Part shown: positions 56,026 to 64,000 of the stretch, piece by piece
Numbering within the stretch: position 1 is the stretch's first letter
Layout of the letters: every line of letters begins with the position of its first letter
Assembly (NCBI GenBank): GCA_963700195.1
Contig: CAVOWQ010000044.1
Span: 1 to 64,000, forward strand
DNA length: 64,000 bases
Direction: 5' to 3'
DNA from: AP-15 sp963700195
GTDB lineage: Bacteria > Pseudomonadota > Alphaproteobacteria > ATCC43930 > CGMCC-115725
Notes under the pieces: model-generated
Told to the model about the DNA's origin: nothing
What the model saw: the letters and a program-made list of their open reading frames with translations, nothing else
Database searches by the model: none
Position numbers and translations under genes: made by a program

Positions 56026-56900
56026 CGGGCTTCAACCGGAGCCGGCGGGGCGGTGGATAGCCACCACCCCTCGCCGGCGAGCCAGCATGTGTGATCCGGC
56101 TCGTCGGGGGCGCGCCGCAGCGATCGGATGGCGGTGAAATCGCCCCTCGCCAAGGCCGCCGTCAATTTTTCCTCCGCTGCCGGATGTCGCCCGCCGACGC
56201 ACGGGATGATCCCCACCCGGCCGGCGAACCGAGCAGCGAAGCGGCACGGGTCACCGGGCTGGCGGGTGATCATCAGAAAGCCACCCCACCGTTCGGCATT
56301 GGTCAGCGGGACGAGCAGGCGGCTATTCTCTGCCGCCAATGCATCGAGCCAGACAGGAGAAAAATGCGTCACCCCGGCGTTGACGACGATGGCGTCGGCC
56401 GGCCGGTCGGGCTGGAATAGGAAGCCGTCCGCTGCTACGACCGTCGCTTGCGGCCAAGCGGCGGCGAGATTCTCCTTGGCTCGGGCCGCGAGGATGGGGT
56501 CGACCTCGATCGCGGTGACCCGACCTGCGCGGCCGACGACCTCGGCGAGGATCCCGCTGTAATAGCCGGTGCCGGCGCCGACATGGACGACATGGTCGCC
56601 ACGGCTCAATTCGAGCTGGTCGTACATACGAGCCCAAAGGCTGGGCTGCCCGTTGTTGAGCCGCCGCTCCTCGTCGATCGCGATCAGCACGTCATGGTAG
56701 AGGTGGCGCGGATCGGCGTCCTCCGTCGTCCAATACTCGGGCATGGCCATCGGGCTGAGGACGCGCCAAGGCCCCGGTCCGAAGAAGCGCTCCCGCGGCA
56801 CCGTCGCGAAGGCCTCGACGACCGCGCGCGATCGCAACTTGGCCGTGAACCGCAATTCCTCTGCGTAGCTATGCCGGGCCTCCTCGATCGAATGACGCAT
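56022..56900 (-). CDS. Protein-L-isoaspartate O-methyltransferase-like protein
   Basis: A 292-aa SAM-dependent methyltransferase from the ATG at 56900 (another at 56918). The SAM-binding motif VVHVGAGTGYYSGILAEVVG is followed by the acidic strand RVTAIEVDPILAARAKENLA and post-motif AIVVNAGVTHFSPVWLDAL, as in PCMT. It may repair isoaspartyl residues, but the N-terminus differs from standard Pcm, so the substrate is open. Confidence 0.85.
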   Translation of the reverse strand: MRHSIEEARHSYAEELRFTAKLRSRAVVEAFATVPRERFFGPGPWRVLSPMAMPEYWTTEDADPRHLYHDVLIAIDEERRLNNGQPSLWARMYDQLELSRGDHVVHVGAGTGYYSGILAEVVGRAGRVTAIEVDPILAARAKENLAAAWPQATVVAADGFLFQPDRPADAIVVNAGVTHFSPVWLDALAAENSRLLVPLTNAERWGGFLMITRQPGDPCRFAARFAGRVGIIPCVGGRHPAAEEKLTAALARGDFTAIRSLRRAPDEPDHTCWLAGEGWWLSTAPPAPVEAR

Positions 56901-57004
56901 CTGGCACTCCTGGGCCATGCCGTTTTTTTGCGCATCGCCATCTTTGCAGCAAGATCGCGGGGTATACTTTACCGTCGCTGCCCCGCCGAGCTAAAGTTAA
57001 GGAG

Positions 57005-57190
57005 GCCACCTCGTGGGTTTCCCTGCCATCTCCCTGTTGGCCCGATTCTGTTCGCTGCCGGCCGGCAAAATTTTCCCTGCCGGTCAATCGGGATTGGTTA
57101 CGCAAGTAACTGATCTAAAAGGGGTAATCGGCAATGAGCCCAGCCAAATCCCGAATTTTTCCCTGAGTTTCCCTGTCCGGCAGGGAAAGA
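57005..57190. repeat. Dispersed repeat with TTTCCCTG motifs upstream of ccmF
   Basis: At least five copies of the motif TTTCCCTG or its variants occur, for example GTTTCCCTGCCATCTCCCTG, ATTTTCCCTGCCGGTC and TTTTTCCCTGAGTTTCCCTG, ending in TGTCCGGCAGGGAAAGAGC. Such text is known as a dispersed intergenic repeat in rhizobial genomes and gives spurious frames. It occupies most of the gap before ccmF. Confidence 0.6.
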
Positions 57191-57207
57191 GCGGAAGGAG
57201 CGCCAGC

Positions 57208-59203
57208 ATGCTCGTAGAGATCGGCCATTTCGCGCTCGTGCTCGCGCTTCTCGTGGCGCTGGTGCAGGGCACCGTGCCGCTGGTCGGGGCGTCGGTGCGC
57301 AGCCGGCCGCTGATGGATCTGGGGCGATCGGCGGCATTGCTGCAGTTCGGGCTGGTGGCGCTCGCCTTCGCCATCTTCATGCACGCCCACATCGTGTCGG
57401 ATTTCTCGGTGCGGAACGTGTTCGAGAATTCGAACACCGCAAAGCCGATGCTCTACAAGGTGACCGGGGTCTGGGGCAGCCACGAAGGCTCGATGATGCT
57501 CTGGGTCCTGATGCTGACCTTGTTCGGCGGGCTCGTCGCGGCTCTCGGGCGTTCATTGCCGGCCACCCTGCGGGCGCGGACTTTGGCGATCCAGGGCTTG
57601 CTCGGCTTTGGCACCTTGGCCTTCATCATCGGGACATCGAACCCGTTCGACCGGCTGTTCCCGGTCCCGGCCGACGGGCGCGACCTGAACCCGCTATTGC
57701 AGGACCCGGGCCTCGCCTTCCACCCGCCGTTTCTCTATTTCGGCTATGTCGGGTTCTCGATCACCTATTCTTTCGCGATCGCCGCGCTGATCGAGGGGCG
57801 GGTCGGCGCCGCCTGGGCGCGCTGGGTGCGGCCCTGGGCATTGACCGCCTGGTGCGGGCTGACGATCGGCATCGCAATGGGCAGCTGGTGGGCCTATTAC
57901 GTGCTCGGCTGGGGCGGCTGGTGGTATTGGGACCCGGTCGAGAACGCCTCCTTCATGCCGTGGCTGCTCGGAACCGCGCTCCTGCATTCGGCGGCCGTCG
58001 TCGAAAAGCGCGAGACCCTGCAGCGCTGGACCGTGCTGCTCGCCATCCTGACCTTCGGCATGAGCCTGATCGGGACCTTCCTCGTGCGCTCCGGCGTCCT
58101 GACCTCGGTCCACTCCTTCGCGGTCGACCCGACGCGCGGCGTCTTCATCCTGGTGCTGATCGCGCTGGTGATCGGCGGCGGCCTCGTGCTTTACGCGCTG
58201 CGCGCCCCCGGTCTCGAAACCGGCAACCCGTTCGCCCCGGTGAGCCGCGAAGGCGCCCTCGTCCTCAACAATCTGCTGCTCTGCGCCGGCATGGCGACGG
58301 TTTTTCTCGGCACCTTCTACCCGCTGTTCGCCGAGGTGTGGAGCGGCGTCAAGCTGTCGGTCGGCCCGCAATTCTTCGACGCGACCTTTGTGCCGATCCT
58401 GGCGCCCGCCATCATCGCCATGGTGATCGGACCGGTACTGGCCTGGCGCCGCGGCAATCTCGCGGCCGCTCTGCGCCGCCTCGCTGCCGGCCCTGATCGG
58501 CGCGCTTGCTCGTCCCGGTCATCGTCTTCGCCTTCGACCGCGCCGCACCACCGGCGGCATTGGCGGGCATCGCGCTCGCAGTCTGGGCGATGCTCGGCGT
58601 GCTGACCGATCTCGCCGATCGCAGCGGGGTGGCGAAGCTGCCGGCCTAGGCACATCCTGGCGGCGGCTGCGCCATTTGCCGCGCGGAACTTGGGGCTACG
58701 CAATCGCCCATTTCGGGGTCGGCGTCCTGATCGCCGGCATCACCGTGTCGACCGCATGGCGCAGCGAGCGGATCGAGACATTGCATCCCGGGGAGAGCAT
58801 CGAGATCGCCGGCCGCACCCTGCGCCTGGTCGGGGTCACCGAAGGGGACGTCGCCAATTACCACGCGCAGCGCGCGCAAATCGTCGTCGAGCGCCCCGGC
58901 AGCGCACCGATGACCCTCTACCCCGAGCGCCGCTGGTATCCGGTGGCGCGCAGCCAGACGACAAACACGGCGATCGCGACAAACGGGTTGGGCGACCTCT
59001 ATCTCGCGCTCGGCGATCCGGATGGCCAAGGCGGCTGGGTGTTGCGGGCCTATTACAATCCGCTCGTGCCGTGGATCTGGTTTGGCGCGATCCTCGCCGC
59101 CCTGGGCGGGCTCGTCTCGCTGAGCGACCGCCGGCTGCGTCTGCGCCTGCCGGCGGCGAGGACCTCGCTCGCCGTCACGTCGGCGGGATCGGCCGACAAC
59201 TGA
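57208..59203 (+). CDS. ccmF: Cytochrome c heme lyase CcmF, with internal frameshifts
   Basis: The ATG at 57208 follows GGAAGGAGC. The product (about 664 aa corrected) is a polytopic membrane protein of the heme-handling family with the WWD-type motif in GWGGWWYWDPVENASFMPW and conserved histidines in WGSHEGSMMLW. Frame slips occur near 58480, 58505 and 58640, after which the C-terminal segment ALAVWAMLGVLTDLADRSGV and RGTWGYAIAHFGVGVLIAGI read to the stop. It attaches heme to apocytochrome c. The 3' end overlaps ccmH (TGATG). Confidence 0.93.
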
Positions 59204-59671
59204 TGATCCGTCGGCTGGCCTTCGCGGTCGCGCTGGCGGCGGGTCTCGCCGGACCTGCGGCCCATGCGGTCGAACCCGCCGAGCGGCTCGCCGATCCCGC
59301 GCTCGAGGCGCGCGCCCGGGCGCTGAGCCAGGAATTGCGTTGTCTCGTCTGCCAGAACCAGTCGATCGACGAGTTGAACGCCGATCTCGCCCACGATCTG
59401 CGCGTATTGCTGCGGCAACGCCTGGTGGCCGGCGATACGGATCGGCAAGTGCTCGATTATGTCGTCGCCCGCTACGGGGTTTTCGTGCTGCTCGACCCGC
59501 CCTTTGCGCCAGCGACATACCTCTTGTGGCTGACGCCGCCCGCGCTGGTGCTGGGCGCCGGCATCTTTCTGGTTGCTCCGGGCGCGGCGCCGCCGCCCCG
59601 ACCCCGAACTCCCGGCTTTGAGCGACGAAGAGCGCGCCCGTGCTGCGCTATTGCTCGGCGAACCTGGATGA
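59203..59671 (+). CDS. ccmH: CcmH thioredox-type subunit of cytochrome c maturation, one frameshift
   Basis: A 155-aa exported protein with a signal peptide (LAFAVALAAGLAGPAAHAVE). The active site is LRCLVCQNQSIDELNADLAH, with the redox Cys pair in LRCLVCQ. A C-terminal transmembrane segment YLLWLTPPALVLGAGIFLV follows, and the frame slips near 59600 (the GCCGCCGCCCC run) to end DEERARAALLLGEPG. It keeps apocytochrome cysteines reduced for heme attachment. Confidence 0.92.
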
Positions 59672-60754
59672 TCTGGTTCTGGATCATCGCGGGATTGCTG
59701 GTCCTGGCGGCGCTGATTGCGCTGCTCAAGCCTTTGCTGTGGGCAACCCCGGAGAGCGCGGATCAGGGTGAATCCGTCCTCGCGGTGTTTCGCCGGCAGC
59801 TCACGAACCTCGATAGCGAGATTGCGCAGGGAAGGCTCGCTCCGGACGAGGCCGCGGCGGTGCGCGCCGAAATCACCCGGCGCATGCTCGCGGCGGCCGA
59901 CCAGGAAACCGCAAAACTCGCGGCCGGCCGTCTTGGGCTCGGCCGCGACCTCGTGGCGCATCGGCGTCGCCATCGGTATAGCGGCCCTGCTGCCGGCGGC
60001 GGCGCTCGCCATCTACTCGGCGGTCGGCGCGCCGGCGGCGATCGAACGGGGCGGAAGCGCCGCCGCAGCCGCTGCGCCGCACGACCGGGCCGAACTCGCC
60101 GCCGCAGCCGAACAGCTCAAGGCGCGGCTTCAGCAGGAGCCCGGGCATGTCGAAGGCTGGGTCCTGCTGGCTCGCACCTTCGTCTCTCTCGAGCGCTACC
60201 CCGAAGCGCGCGCGGCTTACAGCCAGGCGATCGCGTTGGCGCCGAAAGAGCCGCGGTTGCACGCAGAGCTCGGGGAATTGCTCGTGCTGGCGGCGGGGGG
60301 CGATGTCACCGCGGAGGCCGAGGCCGAATTTGCCAAGGCCGGAGATGACCCGCGCGCCCGCTTCTATGGCGCAGAAGCCGCGCTGCAGCGCGGCGATCGC
60401 GAGGCAGCCAAGGCTACGCTGCGCGCTCTGCTGGCCACGGCGCCGGCCGAGGCGCCATGGCGCAAGGTCGTGCAAGAACGCCTCGCCGAGATTGCCCCGG
60501 GTGAGCCGCCCCCCGCTGCGAAGGGGTCCGGGCCGACGGCACAGGACGTCGCCGCGGCTCAATCGATGTCGCCGGAGGAGCGGCAGGCAATGATTCGCTC
60601 TATGGTCGACCGGCTCGCCGCGCGGCTCGAGCAGAACCCGAACGACAAGGACGGATGGACCCGCCTCGCCCACGCCTATGATGTGCTGGGCGAAACGGAG
60701 AAGGCCGAAGCAGCACGCACCCGCGCCGCACAAGTGCCCGAGGCCGGGAAGTAG
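59668..60754 (+). CDS. ccmI: Cytochrome c maturation protein CcmI, one frameshift
   Basis: The ATG overlaps the ccmH stop (ATGA). The protein (about 361 aa corrected) has two N-terminal transmembrane helices (WFWIIAGLLVLAALIALLKP and VAIGIAALLPAAALAIYSA) and TPR repeats such as HVEGWVLLARTFVSLERYPE and KDGWTRLAHAYDVLGETEKA. One base slips near 59940. It chaperones apocytochrome c to CcmF. The usual ccmG gene is not found between ccmF and ccmH. Confidence 0.9.
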
Positions 60755-60869
60755 CCTCGACCCTGTCTGTGGCGTTCATCATTACAACTGCGAGTAAATC
60801 TGCCGGTTTGCGCGAGCCACGATCGGAGCGGTTGAACTTCGGCGCTACCAGCCGTTAACCTCGAAGACA

Positions 60870-61871
60870 ATGCCACCCTCGCCGGATTTGAGCCTCGTGA
60901 CTGGAGCGACCGGGTTCGTCGGATCGGCTGTGGCGCGCGCCCTGCTGGCGCGGGGCCATCGGGTGCGCGTGCTCGCCCGGCCAAACAGTGATCGGCGCAA
61001 TCTTGCAGGTCTCGCGGTGGAAATCGCCGAGGGGGCGATGGAGGATCCCCGCTCGTTGGCGCGCGCCGTCGCCGGGTGCCGATACGTGTACCACGTAGCG
61101 GCCGATTACCGGATCTGGGTGCCCGATCCCGCGCCGATGTTTCGTGCCAATGTCGACGGCACTCGGGATCTGCTGACCGCGGCGCTCGAAGCCGGCGCCG
61201 AACGGGTCGTCTATACGAGCAGCGTCGCGACCCTGGGGCTGGTGGCGGGCGGCTCGGCCGATGAGGAGACGCCGAGCAGCATCGACGACATGATCGGGCC
61301 CTACAAGCGGTCGAAATTCGCGGCCGAAGAGGTGGCGCGAGAGCTTGCGCGGGAACGCGGATTGCCGGTCGTGATCGTCAACCCCTCCACCCCGGTCGGG
61401 CCCGGCGACATCAAGCCGACGCCGACCGGCCGGCTGATCGTCGAGGCCGCGCGCGGCCAGATGCCGGCCTTTGTCGACACCGGTCTGAACATCGTCCATG
61501 TCGATGACGTCGCCGAAGGCCATCTCGCCGCGGCCGAGAAGGGACGGATCGGCGAGCGTTACATTCTCGGGGGCGAGAACATGACGCTGGCCGAGATCCT
61601 CGCCGAGGTCGCGCAGGCGGTCGGCCGGCGCCCGCCCTGGCTCCGGGTTCCGCACAGCGTGCTGTTTCCTGTCGCGATCGGGGCGGAGCTGGCGGCCCGC
61701 GTTACCGGGCGCGACCCCTTCGTCACGCTCGACGGCGTTCGGATGTCGCGGAAAAAGATGTATTTTACCTCGGAAAAGGCGTCGCGCGAGCTCGGCTACA
61801 CGCCCCGGCCGGCGCGCGAGGCCATTGCCGACGCTGTCAGCTGGTTCGAGGCTAACGGATATCTGAAATGA
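60870..61871 (+). CDS. hpnA: Hopanoid-associated sugar epimerase HpnA
   Basis: A 333-aa NAD-dependent epimerase. The Rossmann motif is SLVTGATGFVGSAVARALLA, the catalytic region has VVYTSSVATLG and the YxxxK pair in GPYKRSKFAAEE, and VIVNPSTPVGPGDIKPTPTG and NIVHVDDVAEGHLAAAEKGR complete the family pattern. It builds or modifies hopanoid side-chain sugars. First gene of the hpn block; its stop overlaps hpnC (ATGA). Confidence 0.93.
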   Translation: MPPSPDLSLVTGATGFVGSAVARALLARGHRVRVLARPNSDRRNLAGLAVEIAEGAMEDPRSLARAVAGCRYVYHVAADYRIWVPDPAPMFRANVDGTRDLLTAALEAGAERVVYTSSVATLGLVAGGSADEETPSSIDDMIGPYKRSKFAAEEVARELARERGLPVVIVNPSTPVGPGDIKPTPTGRLIVEAARGQMPAFVDTGLNIVHVDDVAEGHLAAAEKGRIGERYILGGENMTLAEILAEVAQAVGRRPPWLRVPHSVLFPVAIGAELAARVTGRDPFVTLDGVRMSRKKMYFTSEKASRELGYTPRPAREAIADAVSWFEANGYLK

Positions 61872-62737
61872 CGGCGATGCGGGACGAGCTGCCGTCGCAC
61901 CGCGCCGAGAGCGTCGAAACTCCCTCGGGCAAGTGGCGCGGCAGCGAAAATTTCCCGGTCGGATCGTTTCTGATTCGGCGCGACTTGCGGGCGCATGTGC
62001 ACGCGTTCTACCGCTTCGCCCGGAACGCCGACGATATCGCCGACAATCCCGCCTTGACTGCCGACGAAAAGATCGGGCGGCTCGATCGCATGGCGGCAAT
62101 CCTCGACGGAGCCTCGGGCGAGGATTCTCCCGCTGCCGCCGCGATGCGTGAAAGCCTCCTCGAGACCGGCATGACTGCTCAGCACTGCCATGACGTGCTG
62201 CACGCGTTCCGGCTCGACGCGGTCAAGCTGCGTTATCGCGACTGGGACGATCTGATGGGATATTGCCGCTACTCGGCCTCCCCGGTCGGGCGGCAGCTGC
62301 TCGACCTGCACGGTGAAAGCCGGACCACCTGGCCGGCTTCCGATGCCCTTTGCTCGGCGCTGCAGGTGCTCAATCACCTGCAGGATTGCGTGGACGACCA
62401 TCGGCGGCTCGATCGCGTTTACCTGCCGCTCGAAGATCTCGCCGCGGAAGGGACCGGGGTCGAGGCGCTGGCGGCCGGTGTGTCGAGCCCGGGACTGCGG
62501 CGTGTGCTCGACCGGCTGCTGGACCGCACCGCAGAATTGATCGATCAGGCCCGCGGCTTGCCGCCGCTCGTCGCCTCCCGCGGATTGCGGTGGGAATCCG
62601 CGGTCATCGTCGATCTGGCTGGGCGGCTGTTGCGCCGGCTGCGCCATGGCGATCCCGTTGCGACCCGTGTCGCGCTGAGCAAATCCGATTTTCTCGCCGC
62701 CTTTGCAATCGGCGTCTCGAGAGGTTTTCGGGGATGA
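61868..62737 (+). CDS. hpnC: Hydroxysqualene synthase HpnC
   Basis: A 289-aa squalene/phytoene synthase-like enzyme. It has the substrate-binding helix FPVGSFLIRRDLRAHVHAFY and the aspartate-rich sites FARNADDIADN and LQVLNHLQDCVDDHRRLDRV. In the HpnCDE route HpnC acts on presqualene diphosphate made by HpnD to give hydroxysqualene. The end overlaps hpnD (ATGA), so hpnC-hpnD are coupled. Confidence 0.94.
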   Translation: MTAMRDELPSHRAESVETPSGKWRGSENFPVGSFLIRRDLRAHVHAFYRFARNADDIADNPALTADEKIGRLDRMAAILDGASGEDSPAAAAMRESLLETGMTAQHCHDVLHAFRLDAVKLRYRDWDDLMGYCRYSASPVGRQLLDLHGESRTTWPASDALCSALQVLNHLQDCVDDHRRLDRVYLPLEDLAAEGTGVEALAAGVSSPGLRRVLDRLLDRTAELIDQARGLPPLVASRGLRWESAVIVDLAGRLLRRLRHGDPVATRVALSKSDFLAAFAIGVSRGFRG

Positions 62738-63613
62738 GCGACGCCGCGCTCCATGCCGCTGCCGATCAGCTGGGTGAAGACGCGCTGCGCGAAACTATCC
62801 GGCACCGGGTCGAGGCTGCCGGGACCTCGTTCTACTGGGCGATGCGGCTGCTGCCGCGGGATCGCCGTAACGGCATGTACGCGATCTATGCGTTCTGCCG
62901 CGAGGTCGACGACATCGCCGATGGCGAGAGGCCGGTCGAACACAAGCTTGCGGCTCTGGCCGGGTGGCGTGAGGAGATCGAGGCGCTCTATGACGGGCGT
63001 CCGCGCCATCTCGTGGCTCGTGCATTGTCGGGGCCGGTGCGGAGTTATCAGCTTCGCAGAGAAGACTTTCTTGCGATTCTCGCCGGCATGGAGATGGACG
63101 CTCGGGGAGACATCAGGGCTCCCGATTTGGCGACCCTGGACCTCTATTGCGCACGCGTCGCGAGCGCGGTCGGCCATCTCTCGGTTCATATATTCGGCGA
63201 TTCCAGCGACCCCGCTCATGCCGTCGCAGAATCGCTCGGCCGGGCGCTGCAGCTGACCAACATCCTGCGCGATCTCGCGGAGGACGCCGCTCGACAGCGT
63301 CTGTATCTGCCTCGCGAAATCCTCGATCGGCACGGGATTCGAGAGTACCGAGCCCGCCGCGGTCCTGCGGCATCCGGCATTACCAGCGGCGTGCCGCGAC
63401 GTCGCCGCCATCGCCGAAAGCCACTTCCGGGAGGCCGCGCGGGCAATGGAGCAATGCTCGCGTCGCGCCATGCGTCCAGCGGCGGTAATGGCGGCACTCT
63501 ACCGCGCGACGCTCTCGGCTCTGCAGCGCTCGGGATGGCGCAATCCCACGGAGCGCGTCAGTGTGTCGACCTCGCTCAAGCTCTGGCTGGTGTTGCGCCA
63601 CGGCTTGCTATGA
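62734..63613 (+). CDS. hpnD: Presqualene diphosphate synthase HpnD, one frameshift
   Basis: A 292-aa (corrected) enzyme with GTSFYWAMRLLPRDRRNGMY and the two aspartate-rich motifs FCREVDDIADGER and LQLTNILRDLAEDAARQRLY. A single-base slip near 63340 (GGGATTCGAGAG) moves the tail to another frame, PALPAACRDVAAIAESHFRE and the final SLKLWLVLRHGLL. It joins two farnesyl diphosphates. Confidence 0.93.
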
Positions 63614-64000
63614 GGGCAGCGGCGAGCGCGGGTTGCGTGCATGTTGTTGGTGCGGGCCTCGCCGGGCTCGCGGCGGCGGTCGCGCTCGCCGATAGCCGGT
63701 CGCTGCGTCATTCTGTATGAAGCTGCCCCCCACGCCGGCGGACGCTGCCGCTCCTATTTCGATGCCGAGCTCGGGTGCCGGATCGACAACGGCAACCATC
63801 TCCTTTTGGCCGGCAATCAGGCGGCGCTCGATTATCTAGACCGGATCGGCGCGCGCGGTTCTCTCGAAGGTCCCTCCGAGGCTGTCTTCCCGTTCGTCGA
63901 CGCCGCGACCGGGGAGCGCTGGACGGTGCGGCCGAATAGCGGCGCTCTACCCTGGTGGGTTTTGTCCGCCAAAAGGCGGGTTCCGCACACGCGAGCGCGT
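63610..64000 (+). CDS. hpnE: Squalene-associated FAD-dependent desaturase HpnE (5' part)
   Basis: The ATG overlaps the hpnD stop (ATGA). The N-terminus CVHVVGAGLAGLAAAVALAD is the FAD-binding GxGxxG fold. A one-base slip near 63700 leads to VILYEAAPHAGGRCRSYFDA and CRIDNGNHLLLAGNQAALDY, which is the conserved second motif. HpnE reduces hydroxysqualene to squalene. The gene runs off the right edge. Confidence 0.9.

Noticed and set aside
57013..57207. 65-codon N-terminal extension of CcmF
   Set aside because: It is translated from the TTTCCCTG repeat; CcmF normally starts at MLVEIGHFAL, and that ATG has a ribosome site.
60855..62099. Minus-strand frame of 414 codons opposite hpnA
   Set aside because: Shadow of an unambiguous epimerase gene.

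Overview
The window is GC-rich chromosomal DNA (about two thirds G+C by eye) from an alphaproteobacterium, probably of the Rhizobiales or a near relative. Evidence: a Ku-type NHEJ gene start, a cyoABCD quinol oxidase, a two-subunit NAD-linked formate dehydrogenase of the Methylorubrum FDH1 layout, ccmF/H/I, a hopanoid operon (hpnA, hpnC, hpnD, hpnE), a TRAP transporter, SoxC-type sulfite dehydrogenase, and alphaproteobacterial intergenic palindromes. No species can be named from the sequence alone.

Layout. (1) 1-19.7 kb is an accessory, mobile-rich island. It holds a broken IS1634-type transposase beside a complete group II intron; fragments of HAF-repeat and MmgE/PrpD genes; a four-gene cassette (STAS-like/winged-helix protein, 115-aa protein, Cys-rich DUF4417-like protein, GHKL-type ATPase) split by an IS3-family element; the decayed C-terminus of a SNF2/DrmD-like helicase; an isolated phage packaging block (ParB-methyltransferase, small and large terminase); a Ku gene cut off by an IS6-family element; and remnants of an unrecognised large protein. 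It ends at a tRNA-Ser(GCT) gene whose 3' end faces the island. (2) 19.9-28 kb: uracil-DNA glycosylase, a conserved HTH protein, a DegP-like lipoprotein protease, dodecin, an MFS exporter, isoaspartyl peptidase and an HSL-type esterase. (3) 28-34 kb, minus strand: soxC, cytochrome c, membrane adenylate cyclase and TRAP dctP-dctQ-dctM, closed by a strong terminator. (4) 34-40 kb: flavin-dependent oxidoreductase, family III CoA-transferase and a cysteine-free Asp/Glu-racemase relative, two small proteins, a second cyclase, and a TauD/TfdA dioxygenase. (5) 40-44 kb: cyoABCD on the minus strand. (6) 44-51.5 kb: gntR, formyl-CoA transferase and formate dehydrogenase, suggesting oxalate/formate catabolism. 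(7) 51.5-54.9 kb: a small accessory patch with a truncated HigB, a complete HigBA module and a duplicated end of a lysR gene. (8) 54.9-64 kb: VOC and DOPA-dioxygenase-like proteins, a PCMT-like methyltransferase, ccmF-ccmH-ccmI and hpnA-hpnC-hpnD-hpnE running off the window.

An assembly-wide feature matters for reading this window: many conserved genes (cyoB, fdhA, ccmF, ccmH, ccmI, hpnD, hpnE, CoA-transferase, tauD, lysR and others) each carry one or two single-base frameshifts, with the reading frame resuming perfectly. This looks more like indel errors in the sequence than real gene death. I give full spans across such shifts.

The best candidate for an undescribed system is the STAS-like / 115-aa / DUF4417-like / GHKL ATPase cassette at 7250-11387, now interrupted by IS3.
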